Position numbers and translations under genes: made by a program
From: Bacteroidaceae bacterium
GTDB taxonomy: Bacteria > Bacteroidota > Bacteroidia > Bacteroidales > Bacteroidaceae
DNA: 35,520 nt
Reading direction: 5' to 3'
Assembly: GCA_017621515.1 (NCBI GenBank)
Contig: JAGASY010000080.1
Span: forward strand, 1 to 35,520
In this document: positions 1 through 8,774 of the stretch, piece by piece
Numbering within the stretch: the first letter of the stretch is position 1
Layout of the letters: every line of letters starts with the position of its first letter
The notes under the pieces: generated by a model
What the model was told of the DNA's origin: nothing
Database searches by the model: none
Seen by the model: the letters and a program-made list of their open reading frames with translations, nothing else

Positions 1-2870
1 CCAAGCGTGCCGCCTTCTGGGGTGACATCATAGGTGACTGGCGAGAGGAACTGATTCTGCGCCACGTGGAGAACGGAACCTGTGTCGGAATTGTAGGGTT
101 CACTACAGACTACCCTACCCATGTGGATAACATCTATTGTCTTCAGGAAGATCCGGCATACCGTATGCAATGTACGACCAAAGGTTATTACCAAAGTCCG
201 AACACCGGATTTTATTTAGGTTATGACATGCCGCGCCCACAGTTGCCACCATGTATGGTAACAGATCTTATATGGAAAGGAGAAGGCGAATGGACTCAGG
301 GAAGTGCTTTCAGCAATTATGACCGTTCATCATCCGTTGCATACACTGACGGAAAGAGCGTACTGATAGACCTTACTTCGGGAACAGACATAAAAATAAA
401 CTCCACGATTTCTCCGGGTATAGTATATGCCATGCCTGTGAAGGGACAGAATGTACGTCTGTCGGGAAGCGGCAAACTGTCCGGTGACATGGACTTATGG
501 AAAAGCCAAGCGGGAACTCTCATTTCGGACATTCCTCTTGCATACAGCGGAACAACCTATATTTCAGAGGGCATTTTGGAAGTGAACTCTACCATAAGCG
601 GAAAGACCGAGCTTAGAGCAAGAGGTACGCTTGCGGGAAATGCGACTGTGGGCGACATCGCGTTTGAAGGTGCACTCAATCATGAGGGTTGCCGCATTGC
701 TCCCGGACAGACAGGCAAGCCGTCTGATATAGGAGTCATTACATTTACCAAAGGACTGGACACAAAGGGAAAACGCATTTTCATGGAAATGAATATTCGC
801 ACAGAAGATTCCGGCGAGAACCTGTCAGACTTAATCAAAGTGGAAGGCGACCTGAAGGTCAACGGAAATATAGTCTTCACAATCGTTACGGACGAAAAAG
901 AACCAACTCCGGGCAAGTTCAAGCTAATAGAATACACTGGGGAGCTGGACGGAGAGATAGAACATTTTTCTGTCAATGGTTTGAAAGGCATATCCTATCA
1001 CATTGCCAATGAGGACAAGGCGATATGGCTGATTATAAACGAACAGAGAGAAGCTTCTGCAAATGTGGAATGGGCAGGAAACGTAGATGGCAACTGGGAC
1101 TACCGGACTGAGAACTTCAGTATTGACGAGAATCCTACAGGTTTTGTGGCAAACGATGCAATAGAGTTCAATGACAAAGCTGCTATCACAACCGTCAATG
1201 TAAGCGAACTTATGCCAATACAGAAGGCGACCTTCAACAATGAAGAAAAAACATATATATTCAATGGAGACGGCGGCTTCAGTGGTAACGGCATGTTGAT
1301 AAAGAACGGCAACGGCAAACTGACCTTGAATACCACAAAGAGCGACTATACGGGAGCAACCATCATCAACGGCGGTACAGTTACTGTAAAAGAACTTGCC
1401 GACGAAGGTATTCCGAGTTCGATAGGTGCAGCCTCATCGTCTGCCGACAATCTGAAAATCGGAAAGGCGACACTCGTCATAAACAACTCCAACACAGCCA
1501 CAAACCGTGGAATGACCATTACTGACACTGCTTCTATACAAGTAGCAAACGGAACTACGTCTTTGAAAGGTATCATAAAGGGAAGCGGAACACTTGTGAA
1601 AAAAGGAGCCGGACAACTGAATATCACTTACGGAGGCAGCAACACTTGGAGTGGAGGTACGATTATTGAAGGCGGAACACTTGCCATGGGAACATGGAAT
1701 ACCACTTTCGGCAGTTCCACATCGAAAATAACAGCGAAAGGAGGCACTATACGCATTTTCGATAACAACACTTCATCCGCCATACCAGTGTTCAACAACT
1801 CGCTCGAAATAGAAAAAGGAAAAAGCCTGACTTTCGTCGGTGGCAGCCGATGCAAGGTACAAGGCAAACTTATGGGTGAAGGCACAATAAAAATATCCTT
1901 CCCATACGTACGCGGGGATGTATCGACCAATATGTCGGCATTTAAAGGTACATACGAGGTGACATCCGGACAATTGCGACTTATCAGTGCCACCGACCTG
2001 TCGCAAGGAACATTGAAACTTGGCTCCGGAGTATATGTAGCGCACTACAAGAGCCAGAGCGGAACGGAACAGAACATGACGACCAAAATAGGAAGCCTTG
2101 TGAGTACAGCAACGGACTGCACTCTTTCTACAGGTACATATAATGTAGGCTATCTCGGGAACAATGACAGTTATGCAGGTATATCCAACTCTAATGCCAT
2201 TATCAACAAATATGGTAGCGGAACACTGACGCTAAGCGGTAGTTGCCAAGGTAAGATAAACATATACGAGGGTTGCATATCGGCTTGCGGTACAACATCT
2301 GCAATTACAGGAAGCATTACCGTCAATAGCGGTTCAACATTAATCGGTACAGGTAATATTGCTTCTGTCACTGTCAACAAGGGAGGAACAATCAGTACAG
2401 GAAAAAATCTCACATCTACAACTGTCAGTACACTGACATTGGATGGTGTACTGAATGTGAAACAAGGCGGAGAGATTCTGATAAAAGCACGCCGGTCTGC
2501 CTACCTGCGTTGTGATGCCTTAAAAGTCAGCGGAAAGACAAATCTTGCCTCTCCAGTATTTAACATTACGCACTTGAATGGAGAGTTTACAGAAGGTGAC
2601 GAACTAAAAGTGTTCACCGGTGACGGTGAAATCCAACTTACGGGAACTCCGACACTCAATCCGGCAGTACCCGGAAACGGACTGCTTTGGGATACCTCAT
2701 CATTAACAACCGACGGAATCATACGCGTTATTGCTGACCCTGTAGGTATAAACGGTGTAGAACAAGACAGCCAGCAGAATTCAGAAATATACAATACCTC
2801 CGGACAGAAAATACACAGAGCGGACAAACACGGAGTGTATATCATCAACAGGAAGAAAGTATTAAAATAA
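1..2870 (+). CDS. Rhamnogalacturonan lyase-like (PL11) C-terminus fused to autotransporter-type beta-strand repeats (5'-partial)
   Basis: The frame is open from position 3, so the gene starts outside the window; the GTG at 66 is internal. The first ~75 codons read like the end of a PL11 rhamnogalacturonan endolyase propeller: GDWREE, then a 'TDYPTHVDNIYCLQEDPAYRM' type stretch split here as TDYPTHV and DPAYRM, and finally NTGFYLG. PL11 enzymes cleave the rhamnose-galacturonate backbone of pectin. A long Gly/Asn/Thr/Ser-rich region follows, with repeated 'GxGTLxKxGxGxLxL' and 'GGTI' strands of the autotransporter-associated beta-strand type, predicting a beta-helix. The tail (IYNTSGQKIH...GVYIINRKKVLK) resembles Por/T9SS-like C-terminal sorting tails of Bacteroidales. 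It is probably secreted or surface-exposed. Family assignment is from motif memory; the N-terminal catalytic part is not visible. Confidence 0.75.
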   Translation, partial: KRAAFWGDIIGDWREELILRHVENGTCVGIVGFTTDYPTHVDNIYCLQEDPAYRMQCTTKGYYQSPNTGFYLGYDMPRPQLPPCMVTDLIWKGEGEWTQGSAFSNYDRSSSVAYTDGKSVLIDLTSGTDIKINSTISPGIVYAMPVKGQNVRLSGSGKLSGDMDLWKSQAGTLISDIPLAYSGTTYISEGILEVNSTISGKTELRARGTLAGNATVGDIAFEGALNHEGCRIAPGQTGKPSDIGVITFTKGLDTKGKRIFMEMNIRTEDSGENLSDLIKVEGDLKVNGNIVFTIVTDEKEPTPGKFKLIEYTGELDGEIEHFSVNGLKGISYHIANEDKAIWLIINEQREASANVEWAGNVDGNWDYRTENFSIDENPTGFVANDAIEFNDKAAITTVNVSELMPIQKATFNNEEKTYIFNGDGGFSGNGMLIKNGNGKLTLNTTKSDYTGATIINGGTVTVKELADEGIPSSIGAASSSADNLKIGKATLVINNSNTATNRGMTITDTASIQVANGTTSLKGIIKGSGTLVKKGAGQLNITYGGSNTWSGGTIIEGGTLAMGTWNTTFGSSTSKITAKGGTIRIFDNNTSSAIPVFNNSLEIEKGKSLTFVGGSRCKVQGKLMGEGTIKISFPYVRGDVSTNMSAFKGTYEVTSGQLRLISATDLSQGTLKLGSGVYVAHYKSQSGTEQNMTTKIGSLVSTATDCTLSTGTYNVGYLGNNDSYAGISNSNAIINKYGSGTLTLSGSCQGKINIYEGCISACGTTSAITGSITVNSGSTLIGTGNIASVTVNKGGTISTGKNLTSTTVSTLTLDGVLNVKQGGEILIKARRSAYLRCDALKVSGKTNLASPVFNITHLNGEFTEGDELKVFTGDGEIQLTGTPTLNPAVPGNGLLWDTSSLTTDGIIRVIADPVGINGVEQDSQQNSEIYNTSGQKIHRADKHGVYIINRKKVLK

Positions 2871-2894
2871 CATGGTAAAAATATAAGTGATTAT

Positions 2895-2945
2895 GTGAGG
2901 GAGAAGCACTGATACATTCATCAGCTTTTCCCTTACATCTTTTAC
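2895..2945 (+). terminator. Probable Rho-independent terminator after the PL11/repeat gene
   Basis: GTGAGGGAGAAG...CTGAT (from 2895) pairs with ATCAG..CTTTTCCCTTAC (to 2936) around a 6-nt loop, with G-U wobbles that favour the + strand RNA. A short T-rich stretch follows. It lies 25 bp past the stop codon. Confidence 0.6.
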
Positions 2946-3105
2946 ATGAATGGTTTCAATGAAATTGATTACACATAAATGCAACAATCCAAATCCACAC
3001 ATGAGCCTTCCACAAATTCGTACATAAAATCAAGCCATTTCCTAAAAAGAGATTCCAATGCAGACTTTTTTGTTTGAGTATTTTTCATTAATGGTTCAAA
3101 AGATA

Positions 3106-3113
3106 TATCTTTG
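3106..3113 (+). promoter_or_regulatory. Possible -7 box upstream of the export lipoprotein
   Basis: TATCTTTG matches TAnnTTTG and sits ~105 bp before the ATG at 3219. No TTTG is found at the usual 19-20 bp upstream spacing, so this is a weak call. The rest of the 2871-3218 gap shows only the terminator at 2895. Confidence 0.35.
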
Positions 3114-3218
3114 CAAAGTGGTACGCTATTGTTTCGATGAGCACAGGGGGAGAAGGGCAAAAGAACAAAGTGTCCCACAAAACTATTTGTCTAAAAAATA
3201 AATTAAATAATAATTGTA

Positions 3219-4028
3219 ATGAAAAGAATCCCATTATTGATGACTATTTTGTCAATGTTTTTCGTGGTAGGCTGTACATCCTACAAGAATGTTCCGTATT
3301 TGCAAAATAGCGATTATGTAGATTTGTCAAACTCGGCAGGATTATATGATGCCAGAATAATGCCGAAAGACATACTCACAATTACAGTCAATTGTCCGGA
3401 CGAGCCAATGGCTGTAGCGGTATATAACCTTGCTATACAATCCAACAATATGACGAACAGTTTATCGCCAGATGCAAGCAGACTTTCCTCTCAGGTATCA
3501 CTACAATCTTACCTTGTTTCCAATGACGGATATATAGATTTCCCAATTCTTGGCAAACTGAAAGTTATAGGAATGACAAAAACAGAGCTTGAAAGTTATA
3601 TAGAAAAAGCCATTATGGCAAAAGATTTAAAAATCAAGCCGATTGTAATTGTCACCATGTCAAACTACAAGATTGCAGTCATGGGAGAAGTTGCACGTTC
3701 AGGAATATATACAGTGCCTAATGGCAAAGTCAATATTTTTGAAGCCCTTGCCATGGGAGGAGATATGACTATATACGGAAGAAGAGACTGTGTAAAAGTC
3801 ATACGAGAAAATGCCTCTGGAGAAAAAAGCATTGCAGAGCTGGATCTCAATGATGCGAATGTCATTAAATCACCATATTACCAACTTCAGCAGAATGACA
3901 TTGTATATGTAGTGCCAAACAAGACCAAAGCAAAAAATTCTGGAATCGGCCAGGAAACATCGTTATGGTTTACATCTACAAGTATTTTGGTATCAATGGC
4001 AAGTTTGCTATACAACATACTTAAATAA
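3219..4028 (+). CDS. Wza/BexD-type polysaccharide export outer-membrane lipoprotein
   Basis: A 269-residue protein with a lipoprotein signal (MKRIPLL...FFVVGC, Cys19 as the lipidated residue). A Poly_export segment follows at ~45-140 (MPKDILTITV, then YLVSNDGYIDFPILG). An SLBB-type repeat lies at ~150-205 (VMGEVARSGIYTVP, then FEALAMGGD). The hydrophobic/amphipathic C-terminal helix (SILVSMASLLYNILK) corresponds to the segment that forms the outer-membrane helical barrel in Wza. Family members form the outer-membrane exit for capsule or exopolysaccharide. No Wzc kinase, flippase or glycosyltransferase lies beside it, so its locus is either elsewhere or this is an orphan copy. It stands alone between two transcription units. 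Confidence 0.9.
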   Translation: MKRIPLLMTILSMFFVVGCTSYKNVPYLQNSDYVDLSNSAGLYDARIMPKDILTITVNCPDEPMAVAVYNLAIQSNNMTNSLSPDASRLSSQVSLQSYLVSNDGYIDFPILGKLKVIGMTKTELESYIEKAIMAKDLKIKPIVIVTMSNYKIAVMGEVARSGIYTVPNGKVNIFEALAMGGDMTIYGRRDCVKVIRENASGEKSIAELDLNDANVIKSPYYQLQQNDIVYVVPNKTKAKNSGIGQETSLWFTSTSILVSMASLLYNILK

Positions 4029-4163
4029 AAACTTCAATAAAAAAGTATTCAGTCTTAAAGGTCTGCCAAGCAAGATTAATCTGCCGCAGATCTTCTTTCT
4101 TCTTATATAACAATCATCACACAGTAAAAAATACACGGAATTTCTATATGGGAAAAGAAAGTT

Positions 4164-4195
4164 TTTGTTACTGATAAATAAAATTACTAATTTTG
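4164..4195 (+). promoter_or_regulatory. Consensus Bacteroidales promoter (-33 TTTG / -7 TAATTTTG)
   Basis: TTTG at 4164-4167 and TAATTTTG at 4188-4195 with a 20-bp spacer is a full match to the Bacteroides -33/-7 pattern. The predicted start is near 4199-4202, giving a leader of about 50 nt before the ATG at 4249. Confidence 0.8.
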
Positions 4196-4248
4196 CACCG
4201 TTTTAAAGAGAGAAATAAAAGAACTATATTAATAGGATAATAAAAAAC

Positions 4249-5052
4249 ATGAAAGGACTGACAAAGCGCATAACTTTGGATGAACTCACAAAGGGCAATA
4301 TCTGGACGCTAAATGAAAGTGATTTGAACCAGATGCTTATTGAAGGGAAAAAGCATGAGGAGTATATAGAGAACGAAGCTCACTACATGAATATAATTCG
4401 TCCGGTCTTCGATATCGTATATCTCAACAGGGATGATGAAAAAAAGGTTGCAGCATTAGAAGCTCAACACTATGAAGTCTTCTCTGCACCAAATGAAGGA
4501 GAAAACAACGCTATAGCCATACGCAAAAGACAAATAAAGAAGATAACTGATTTGACTCTTGAAAATATTCACCATTTTGAACCATACGAGGTTCTTGAGT
4601 TAATAGAGAAGAATCTTGGTACAGGTTGGAAAGGTCTTCCATTGGCAATACAGGACATTATAGAGTCAGCATTCTATGTAGATTGCAGCGTACTTCCTGC
4701 ATACGCAATGCATCGTGCCGGCGGAGTGATTGACAGAAGAAAAGCTGACGGATACGAAGTTCTTGAACTTACCCGCGGTGGTTGGATTGAAGCAATCTTT
4801 ATCAAAGCAAAACCACGCATCGAAAAAGTACGTTATGAACCGACAGCATCTTCAGAGGACAACTATGACAAAGACGAAGAAGACAATGACGAAGATGATG
4901 ATTCCGATGACATGGACGATTTGAAAGACGACATGGATGACAATACTGAAGATGAAGACAATGAGCTTGACGGTGAAATAGAAGAGGATGCCAAGTTTGA
5001 GGACATTGACAATATTGATGTTGTTGACATTGACGAAGACGACGAAGAATAA
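4249..5052 (+). CDS. Unrecognised cytoplasmic protein with a long Asp/Glu-rich C-terminal tail
   Basis: 267 residues with no signal peptide or membrane segment. Residues 1-200 form an ordinary mixed-composition domain (charged helices near 25-50, a conserved-looking LENIHHFEPYEVLELIEKNL near 105). From about residue 205 the chain is almost entirely Asp/Glu with Asn/Ser (KDEEDNDEDDDSDDMDD and similar). Acidic tails of this kind occur in DNA mimics, histone-chaperone-like and RNA-polymerase delta-type proteins, but I see no homology to any of them and assign no function. It has its own consensus promoter and a strong terminator, so it is a monocistronic, probably well-expressed gene. Confidence 0.85.
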   Translation: MKGLTKRITLDELTKGNIWTLNESDLNQMLIEGKKHEEYIENEAHYMNIIRPVFDIVYLNRDDEKKVAALEAQHYEVFSAPNEGENNAIAIRKRQIKKITDLTLENIHHFEPYEVLELIEKNLGTGWKGLPLAIQDIIESAFYVDCSVLPAYAMHRAGGVIDRRKADGYEVLELTRGGWIEAIFIKAKPRIEKVRYEPTASSEDNYDKDEEDNDEDDDSDDMDDLKDDMDDNTEDEDNELDGEIEEDAKFEDIDNIDVVDIDEDDEE

Positions 5053-5103
5053 TCAATAAAGGAACTGAAAAGTTCTTCATTTTGAGTTCAGAAGAATTCA
5101 AAA

Positions 5104-5146
5104 CAAAAGGCGGTTGATTTGTAATAAATCAGCCGCCTTTTGTTTG
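5104..5146. terminator. Strong bidirectional terminator
   Basis: A 17-bp stem (5104-5120 with 5126-5142, one G-T pair) around a 5-nt loop is flanked by A-rich and T-rich runs. It separates the + strand acidic-tail gene from the - strand nucleotidase gene and can serve both. Confidence 0.85.
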
Positions 5147-5250
5147 TATATTACATCTTGCTGTCTGTATTCTCCAACACAACGAAATGCTAAGCTTATG
5201 TTATTTTCAATATTCAGCTCTGTGTCAAGCCCCAAACAGCAGGTTTTTCG

Positions 5251-6126
5251 TTATTTCCATTCCGGAACCATCTCCAAGAGAAGAGTTCCGACAAAACGTC
5301 CGTTCTTGCCCATTTGGTTGCAGACAACCGATTTTCCGTCAGCATTCACTACAGACTTCGGTTCGGCAAAATAAGTATGAGAGTGTCCTCCTATCACAGT
5401 GTCAATATATCGTGTAGCCTTAATGAGACGGGCATCATCCATCTCCGCAATTCCCCAACCAAGATGTGACAGACAAATTACCAAATCACATCCTTCCGTA
5501 AGTTTCAGATGCTTTGCAACTCTATTAGCTTCTTCTATAGGGTCAAGGTATCTGACTCCCTTATAATTCTCTCCGGAAACAAGCCCTTCAAGTTTCGGAG
5601 ACAAGCCGAAGACTCCAATCTTAATGCCTTTACGGTGAAGGATAACGTATGGCTTCACAATATCCTGAAGTACAGTACCAGTGAAATCATAGTTGCAACA
5701 CACCACCGGAAAATCCGCCATGCGAAAGACACGCGCCATATTCTCAAGTCCGAAATCGAACTCATGGTTGCCTATCGTACAGGCATCATACTTCATATAG
5801 TTCATCAACGAAATCTCCACCTCTCCTTTGAATATACTATAATAAGGAGAACCTTGCGAGAAATCACCACAGTCAAGAAGCAACAAATCCGGTTCCTTTC
5901 TCCTTAGTTCAGCCACCAATGCCGCACGGCGCAAATAACCGCCCTTATCAGCCTGAAGTGTATCTGCATAATTAGGATTGATTGGCATGACACAGCTGTG
6001 TGTGTCATTTGTATGAACTACCAATATATTCTTACGTACTTCGTCCTGTGCCCATGCTACCACTGAAAAACAGGAGAGAACGGCAATCAAACCAAAGACA
6101 ACAGAAAAATATTTATATGCTTTCAT
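5251..6126 (-). CDS. Secreted 5'-nucleotidase/UshA-type metallophosphatase, catalytic domain only
   Basis: 291 residues with an N-terminal signal peptide (to about AWA-Q27). The calcineurin-like metallophosphoesterase motifs are in order: HTNDTH (38-43), DCGDFSQGSP (85-94), GNHEFD (119-124) and GGHSHT near the end. UshA-family enzymes hydrolyse periplasmic nucleotides and UDP-sugars; they normally run to about 500-550 residues, with this domain followed by a substrate-binding 5_nucleotid_C domain. That second domain is absent here and is encoded by the preceding gene, whose stop overlaps this ATG by 4 bp (ATGA). The two products probably act together in the periplasm. Confidence 0.9.
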   Translation of the reverse strand: MKAYKYFSVVFGLIAVLSCFSVVAWAQDEVRKNILVVHTNDTHSCVMPINPNYADTLQADKGGYLRRAALVAELRRKEPDLLLLDCGDFSQGSPYYSIFKGEVEISLMNYMKYDACTIGNHEFDFGLENMARVFRMADFPVVCCNYDFTGTVLQDIVKPYVILHRKGIKIGVFGLSPKLEGLVSGENYKGVRYLDPIEEANRVAKHLKLTEGCDLVICLSHLGWGIAEMDDARLIKATRYIDTVIGGHSHTYFAEPKSVVNADGKSVVCNQMGKNGRFVGTLLLEMVPEWK

Positions 6127-6902
6127 TTTGCACCTCCTTCTATAATAATTCTATTCTCCATCTTCGAGCCAATCATTTTTCCTTTCTCACTCTGGCTTCT
6201 GATAAAATTCATAAGCACATCACGTATCATTATATCCGTATTTTTACATTCCACAGCATCTTTCAGAGCCATCATACCATCATTTCCTTCCGCAAGATAA
6301 TTAAGAGTAGCTATGGTGTATTTTTTGCTCTTCTTTATCGGCTTTCCATTGAGTCTGACACTTATCACATTTCCGTTTCCGTCAGCAACAAGTTCTACTC
6401 CATGACTTACCCCTTCCCCACCGGATGCAGCAATCTGACTCATCAAAGTCAGCAAGGCATCGCCACGAAGTGTCAGCACACAAAGACTGTTCTCAAAAGG
6501 TGCAACCTCTATCACATCGCCCACAGTTACATTTCCTTCGGAAAGTGCAGCACGAAGTCCTCCGATATTGCACAGACCGATGTCAGCAGGACGCTTCATG
6601 CCATCCACACTTGCAGAAGATTCACGAAGCACATCTGCCACCCAATTGGAAAGCAAGCTTTCCGGACGATTGGCATCCATGAACATGCTACTCCTACCAA
6701 GTACCGGGCACATCAAACTATCAACCGACGCTTTATACGGAGCAATTATATCTTTTATGTCTTCCGGAATACAACCATCCAATGTCTTAGTAACCTCTAT
6801 ACGCTTTCCCCTTACTGCGTCAACCGTATAGCGTGTCTGCGCCTCTACATTTGCCGCAATGACAGTCAGAAGCAAAGACACTGTAAAAACATATCGTCTC
6901 AT
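6123..6902 (-). CDS. 5'-nucleotidase C-terminal (substrate-binding) domain protein
   Basis: 259 residues with its own signal peptide (MRRYVFTVSLLLTVIAANVEA). The 5_nucleotid_C hallmarks are NIGGLRAAL, GDVIEVAPFENSL, LTLRGDALL and YTIATLNYLAEGNDG, which in UshA bind the nucleobase. It is transcribed immediately before the catalytic-domain gene with an ATGA overlap, so translation is likely coupled. In the operon the domain order is reversed relative to the single-chain enzyme. It follows tcdA by 49 bp on the same strand and may be transcribed with it. Confidence 0.9.
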   Translation of the reverse strand: MRRYVFTVSLLLTVIAANVEAQTRYTVDAVRGKRIEVTKTLDGCIPEDIKDIIAPYKASVDSLMCPVLGRSSMFMDANRPESLLSNWVADVLRESSASVDGMKRPADIGLCNIGGLRAALSEGNVTVGDVIEVAPFENSLCVLTLRGDALLTLMSQIAASGGEGVSHGVELVADGNGNVISVRLNGKPIKKSKKYTIATLNYLAEGNDGMMALKDAVECKNTDIMIRDVLMNFIRSQSEKGKMIGSKMENRIIIEGGAK

Positions 6903-6951
6903 TTATTTATCATTATATTTAGAGTTCAATTATAAATCTACAAAGAAGGAA

Positions 6952-7716
6952 TCAGACACTTGCCGCCTCTATCTTGCCATATAAATCCTGAACCACAAGT
7001 CCGGCAAGTACGAATCCGAATGTAGCCACCGCATGAACAACAGTCCCGTTTGTCCTTACCTTATGAAAATCCGGATTATCACCCGAACAATCTTCCATAT
7101 CGGCAGAAACACCACGGTTCTCCAGCAGCTCTTCACTATATACACATTTGAATTTATGCGCTGGAAGCTCGCCCTGCTTCTTAAACTTACGACGAAGAGC
7201 CGCCGCAAGCGGACATCCGCGAACTTTCCAAAACTCCGACACATCGATTTTCAAAGGATTCATTTTGAGTGCTGCCCCCATAGACGAAAACAACACTGCA
7301 TCTGTACGACAGGTATGTCGAATAAGATTCGCCTTATGTTCAAGAGAGTCTATGGCATCAATGATATAATCATACGTATCAAGGCTGAAATCTGATGCAG
7401 TTTCCTTGGTATATATTTTCTGAACAGCCTTTATGGAAGCAGCCGGATTTATATCAAGCAAACGTTCACGCAACACTTCCACTTTAGAACGTCCTATCGT
7501 CTTCGTTGTCGCCATAAGCTGACGGTTCAGATTAGATACAGCTACGCAATCGCTATCCACAATCGTAAGATGACTGATACCGGAACGAACAAGTGCCTCA
7601 GCACACCATGAGCCAACTCCGCCCACCCCGAACACAATGACATTTGTGGATGCCAACCGTCTCATGACTTCGGCACCCACCAATAATTCAGTACGCTGAA
7701 AAATATCTTCGGTCAT
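6952..7716 (-). CDS. tcdA: tRNA threonylcarbamoyladenosine dehydratase (TcdA/CsdL, ThiF/UBA family)
   Basis: An E1/ThiF-fold ATP-dependent dehydratase that converts t6A37 to cyclic t6A in ANN-decoding tRNAs. Visible features are the nucleotide-binding loop GVGGVGSWCAEALVRSG, the IVDSD acidic end of the second strand, NLNRQL, and the YDYIIDAIDS strand. About 254 residues from the chosen start (MTEDIFQRTELLVG), close to the usual ~250-270. Upstream in-frame ATGs at 7737 and 7764 exist but lie inside the end of the GH43 gene. The ATG at 7716 is 10 bp past that gene's stop and begins where family homology normally begins. It is probably co-transcribed with GH43. Confidence 0.9.
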   Translation of the reverse strand: MTEDIFQRTELLVGAEVMRRLASTNVIVFGVGGVGSWCAEALVRSGISHLTIVDSDCVAVSNLNRQLMATTKTIGRSKVEVLRERLLDINPAASIKAVQKIYTKETASDFSLDTYDYIIDAIDSLEHKANLIRHTCRTDAVLFSSMGAALKMNPLKIDVSEFWKVRGCPLAAALRRKFKKQGELPAHKFKCVYSEELLENRGVSADMEDCSGDNPDFHKVRTNGTVVHAVATFGFVLAGLVVQDLYGKIEAASV

Positions 7717-7726
7717 ATTTCCGGCA

Positions 7727-8734
7727 CTACGGTTCATAGTCTCTGACAACAACCAGTTTGTCACCTGTTGTATCTACAAGGAAAAAGTGAGGAATGCGCA
7801 AATAATGACCTTTTCCAAGATCTTTGTGACTATGAAGCGCCATCAGTTGCTTACCATTAAAAGTACGGAATAACATTCCATGACCGAAGTCAGGTGGAGT
7901 TATAGGATCTTCTTCCTGCACCCAAGGACCATCGAGTGTTCCGCTTTCCGAATAAGCCACACCCTGCGTATATACATTGCGTATCCAGCTTGTCCACAAC
8001 ATTCCAAGCTTGCCTTTAGAGGTGAGAAACACAAACGGGCCGTCAGTAACCTTATTGGGCTTTATACTGCCGTCACTGGTATTTTCCCTGCTCCAAGGAG
8101 AGTCGCTTGCACGGAAAAGAATCTTCCCCTCCCCTTCTGTTCCGCTAAAATCCGGACTCAATGCAATCTTCTCCACTGTTCCGTTCAGGTTCTGCAACCA
8201 CTCATGACAATATATCATATACGGCTTCTTGTCTTTGTCAATCCACAAAGTAGCATCAAGTGTCGGTTTGTCAGCGGGAAGATAAGTAGGTTTCTCCATC
8301 GGAACATACGGGCCGTCAGGCTTGTTACTTACAAGTACATGACACGCACGACGCTCTATCACATTGCCGGCTACAGTGTCAATATTAACCTCACGATTGG
8401 TGAAAGTGGCGAAATAATAATATTTTCCGTCGTGCTCATGAATCTCTGCTGCCCATATCATCGGACGCGGCCCCATCCACGAGTTCGGGTCTGTCTTCAC
8501 CACCATATAAGGACCGTCCCATGTTCGGAGATTCTTGCTCTTCCACATCATACCTCCCGTGCCGGTCATATAGTATGTCTTGGTCTTTTTGTCTGCCAAA
8601 ACAAAAGGGTCGCTCAAACGTATGGAATCAAGCGGAACATTTTTTCGCGGAGTTATCTTTCTGTCATAATCTTGTGCAAACGCAATAGTTGACACAATTA
8701 AAGACAACACAACTGCAAAGATTTTCTTTTTCAT
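7727..8734 (-). CDS. Secreted glycoside hydrolase family 43 (arabinanase/xylosidase type)
   Basis: 335 residues with a clear signal peptide (MKKKIFAVVLSLIVSTIAFA-Q). The five-bladed propeller motifs are RLSDPFV (general base Asp42), PTLDATLWID (pKa-modulator Asp160), and VTDGPFVF, where Asp231 sits at the usual catalytic-acid Glu position (normally EGP). My recollection is that some Bacteroidales GH43 subfamilies carry DGP here, so this need not mean inactivity. The GHGMLFRTF motif near the C-terminus adds support. The family removes arabinose or xylose side chains. Together with PL11 and GH51 nearby it suggests pectin/arabinan use. First gene of the 8734-5251 minus-strand run. Confidence 0.9.
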   Translation of the reverse strand: MKKKIFAVVLSLIVSTIAFAQDYDRKITPRKNVPLDSIRLSDPFVLADKKTKTYYMTGTGGMMWKSKNLRTWDGPYMVVKTDPNSWMGPRPMIWAAEIHEHDGKYYYFATFTNREVNIDTVAGNVIERRACHVLVSNKPDGPYVPMEKPTYLPADKPTLDATLWIDKDKKPYMIYCHEWLQNLNGTVEKIALSPDFSGTEGEGKILFRASDSPWSRENTSDGSIKPNKVTDGPFVFLTSKGKLGMLWTSWIRNVYTQGVAYSESGTLDGPWVQEEDPITPPDFGHGMLFRTFNGKQLMALHSHKDLGKGHYLRIPHFFLVDTTGDKLVVVRDYEP

Positions 8735-8774
8735 TTCTATAGATTTTTTATGTTCATATATGCAAAGAATACTG

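Noticed and set aside
4029..4110. Terminator hairpin after the export lipoprotein
   Set aside because: Only a 5-bp stem (AAGAT/ATCTT) can be found near 4070-4095; too weak to call.
5114..7395. Several + strand ORFs of 76-311 codons opposite the nucleotidase and tcdA genes
   Set aside because: They are antisense to genes with clear family motifs, and their products are rich in His/Ser/Arg as expected for shadows.
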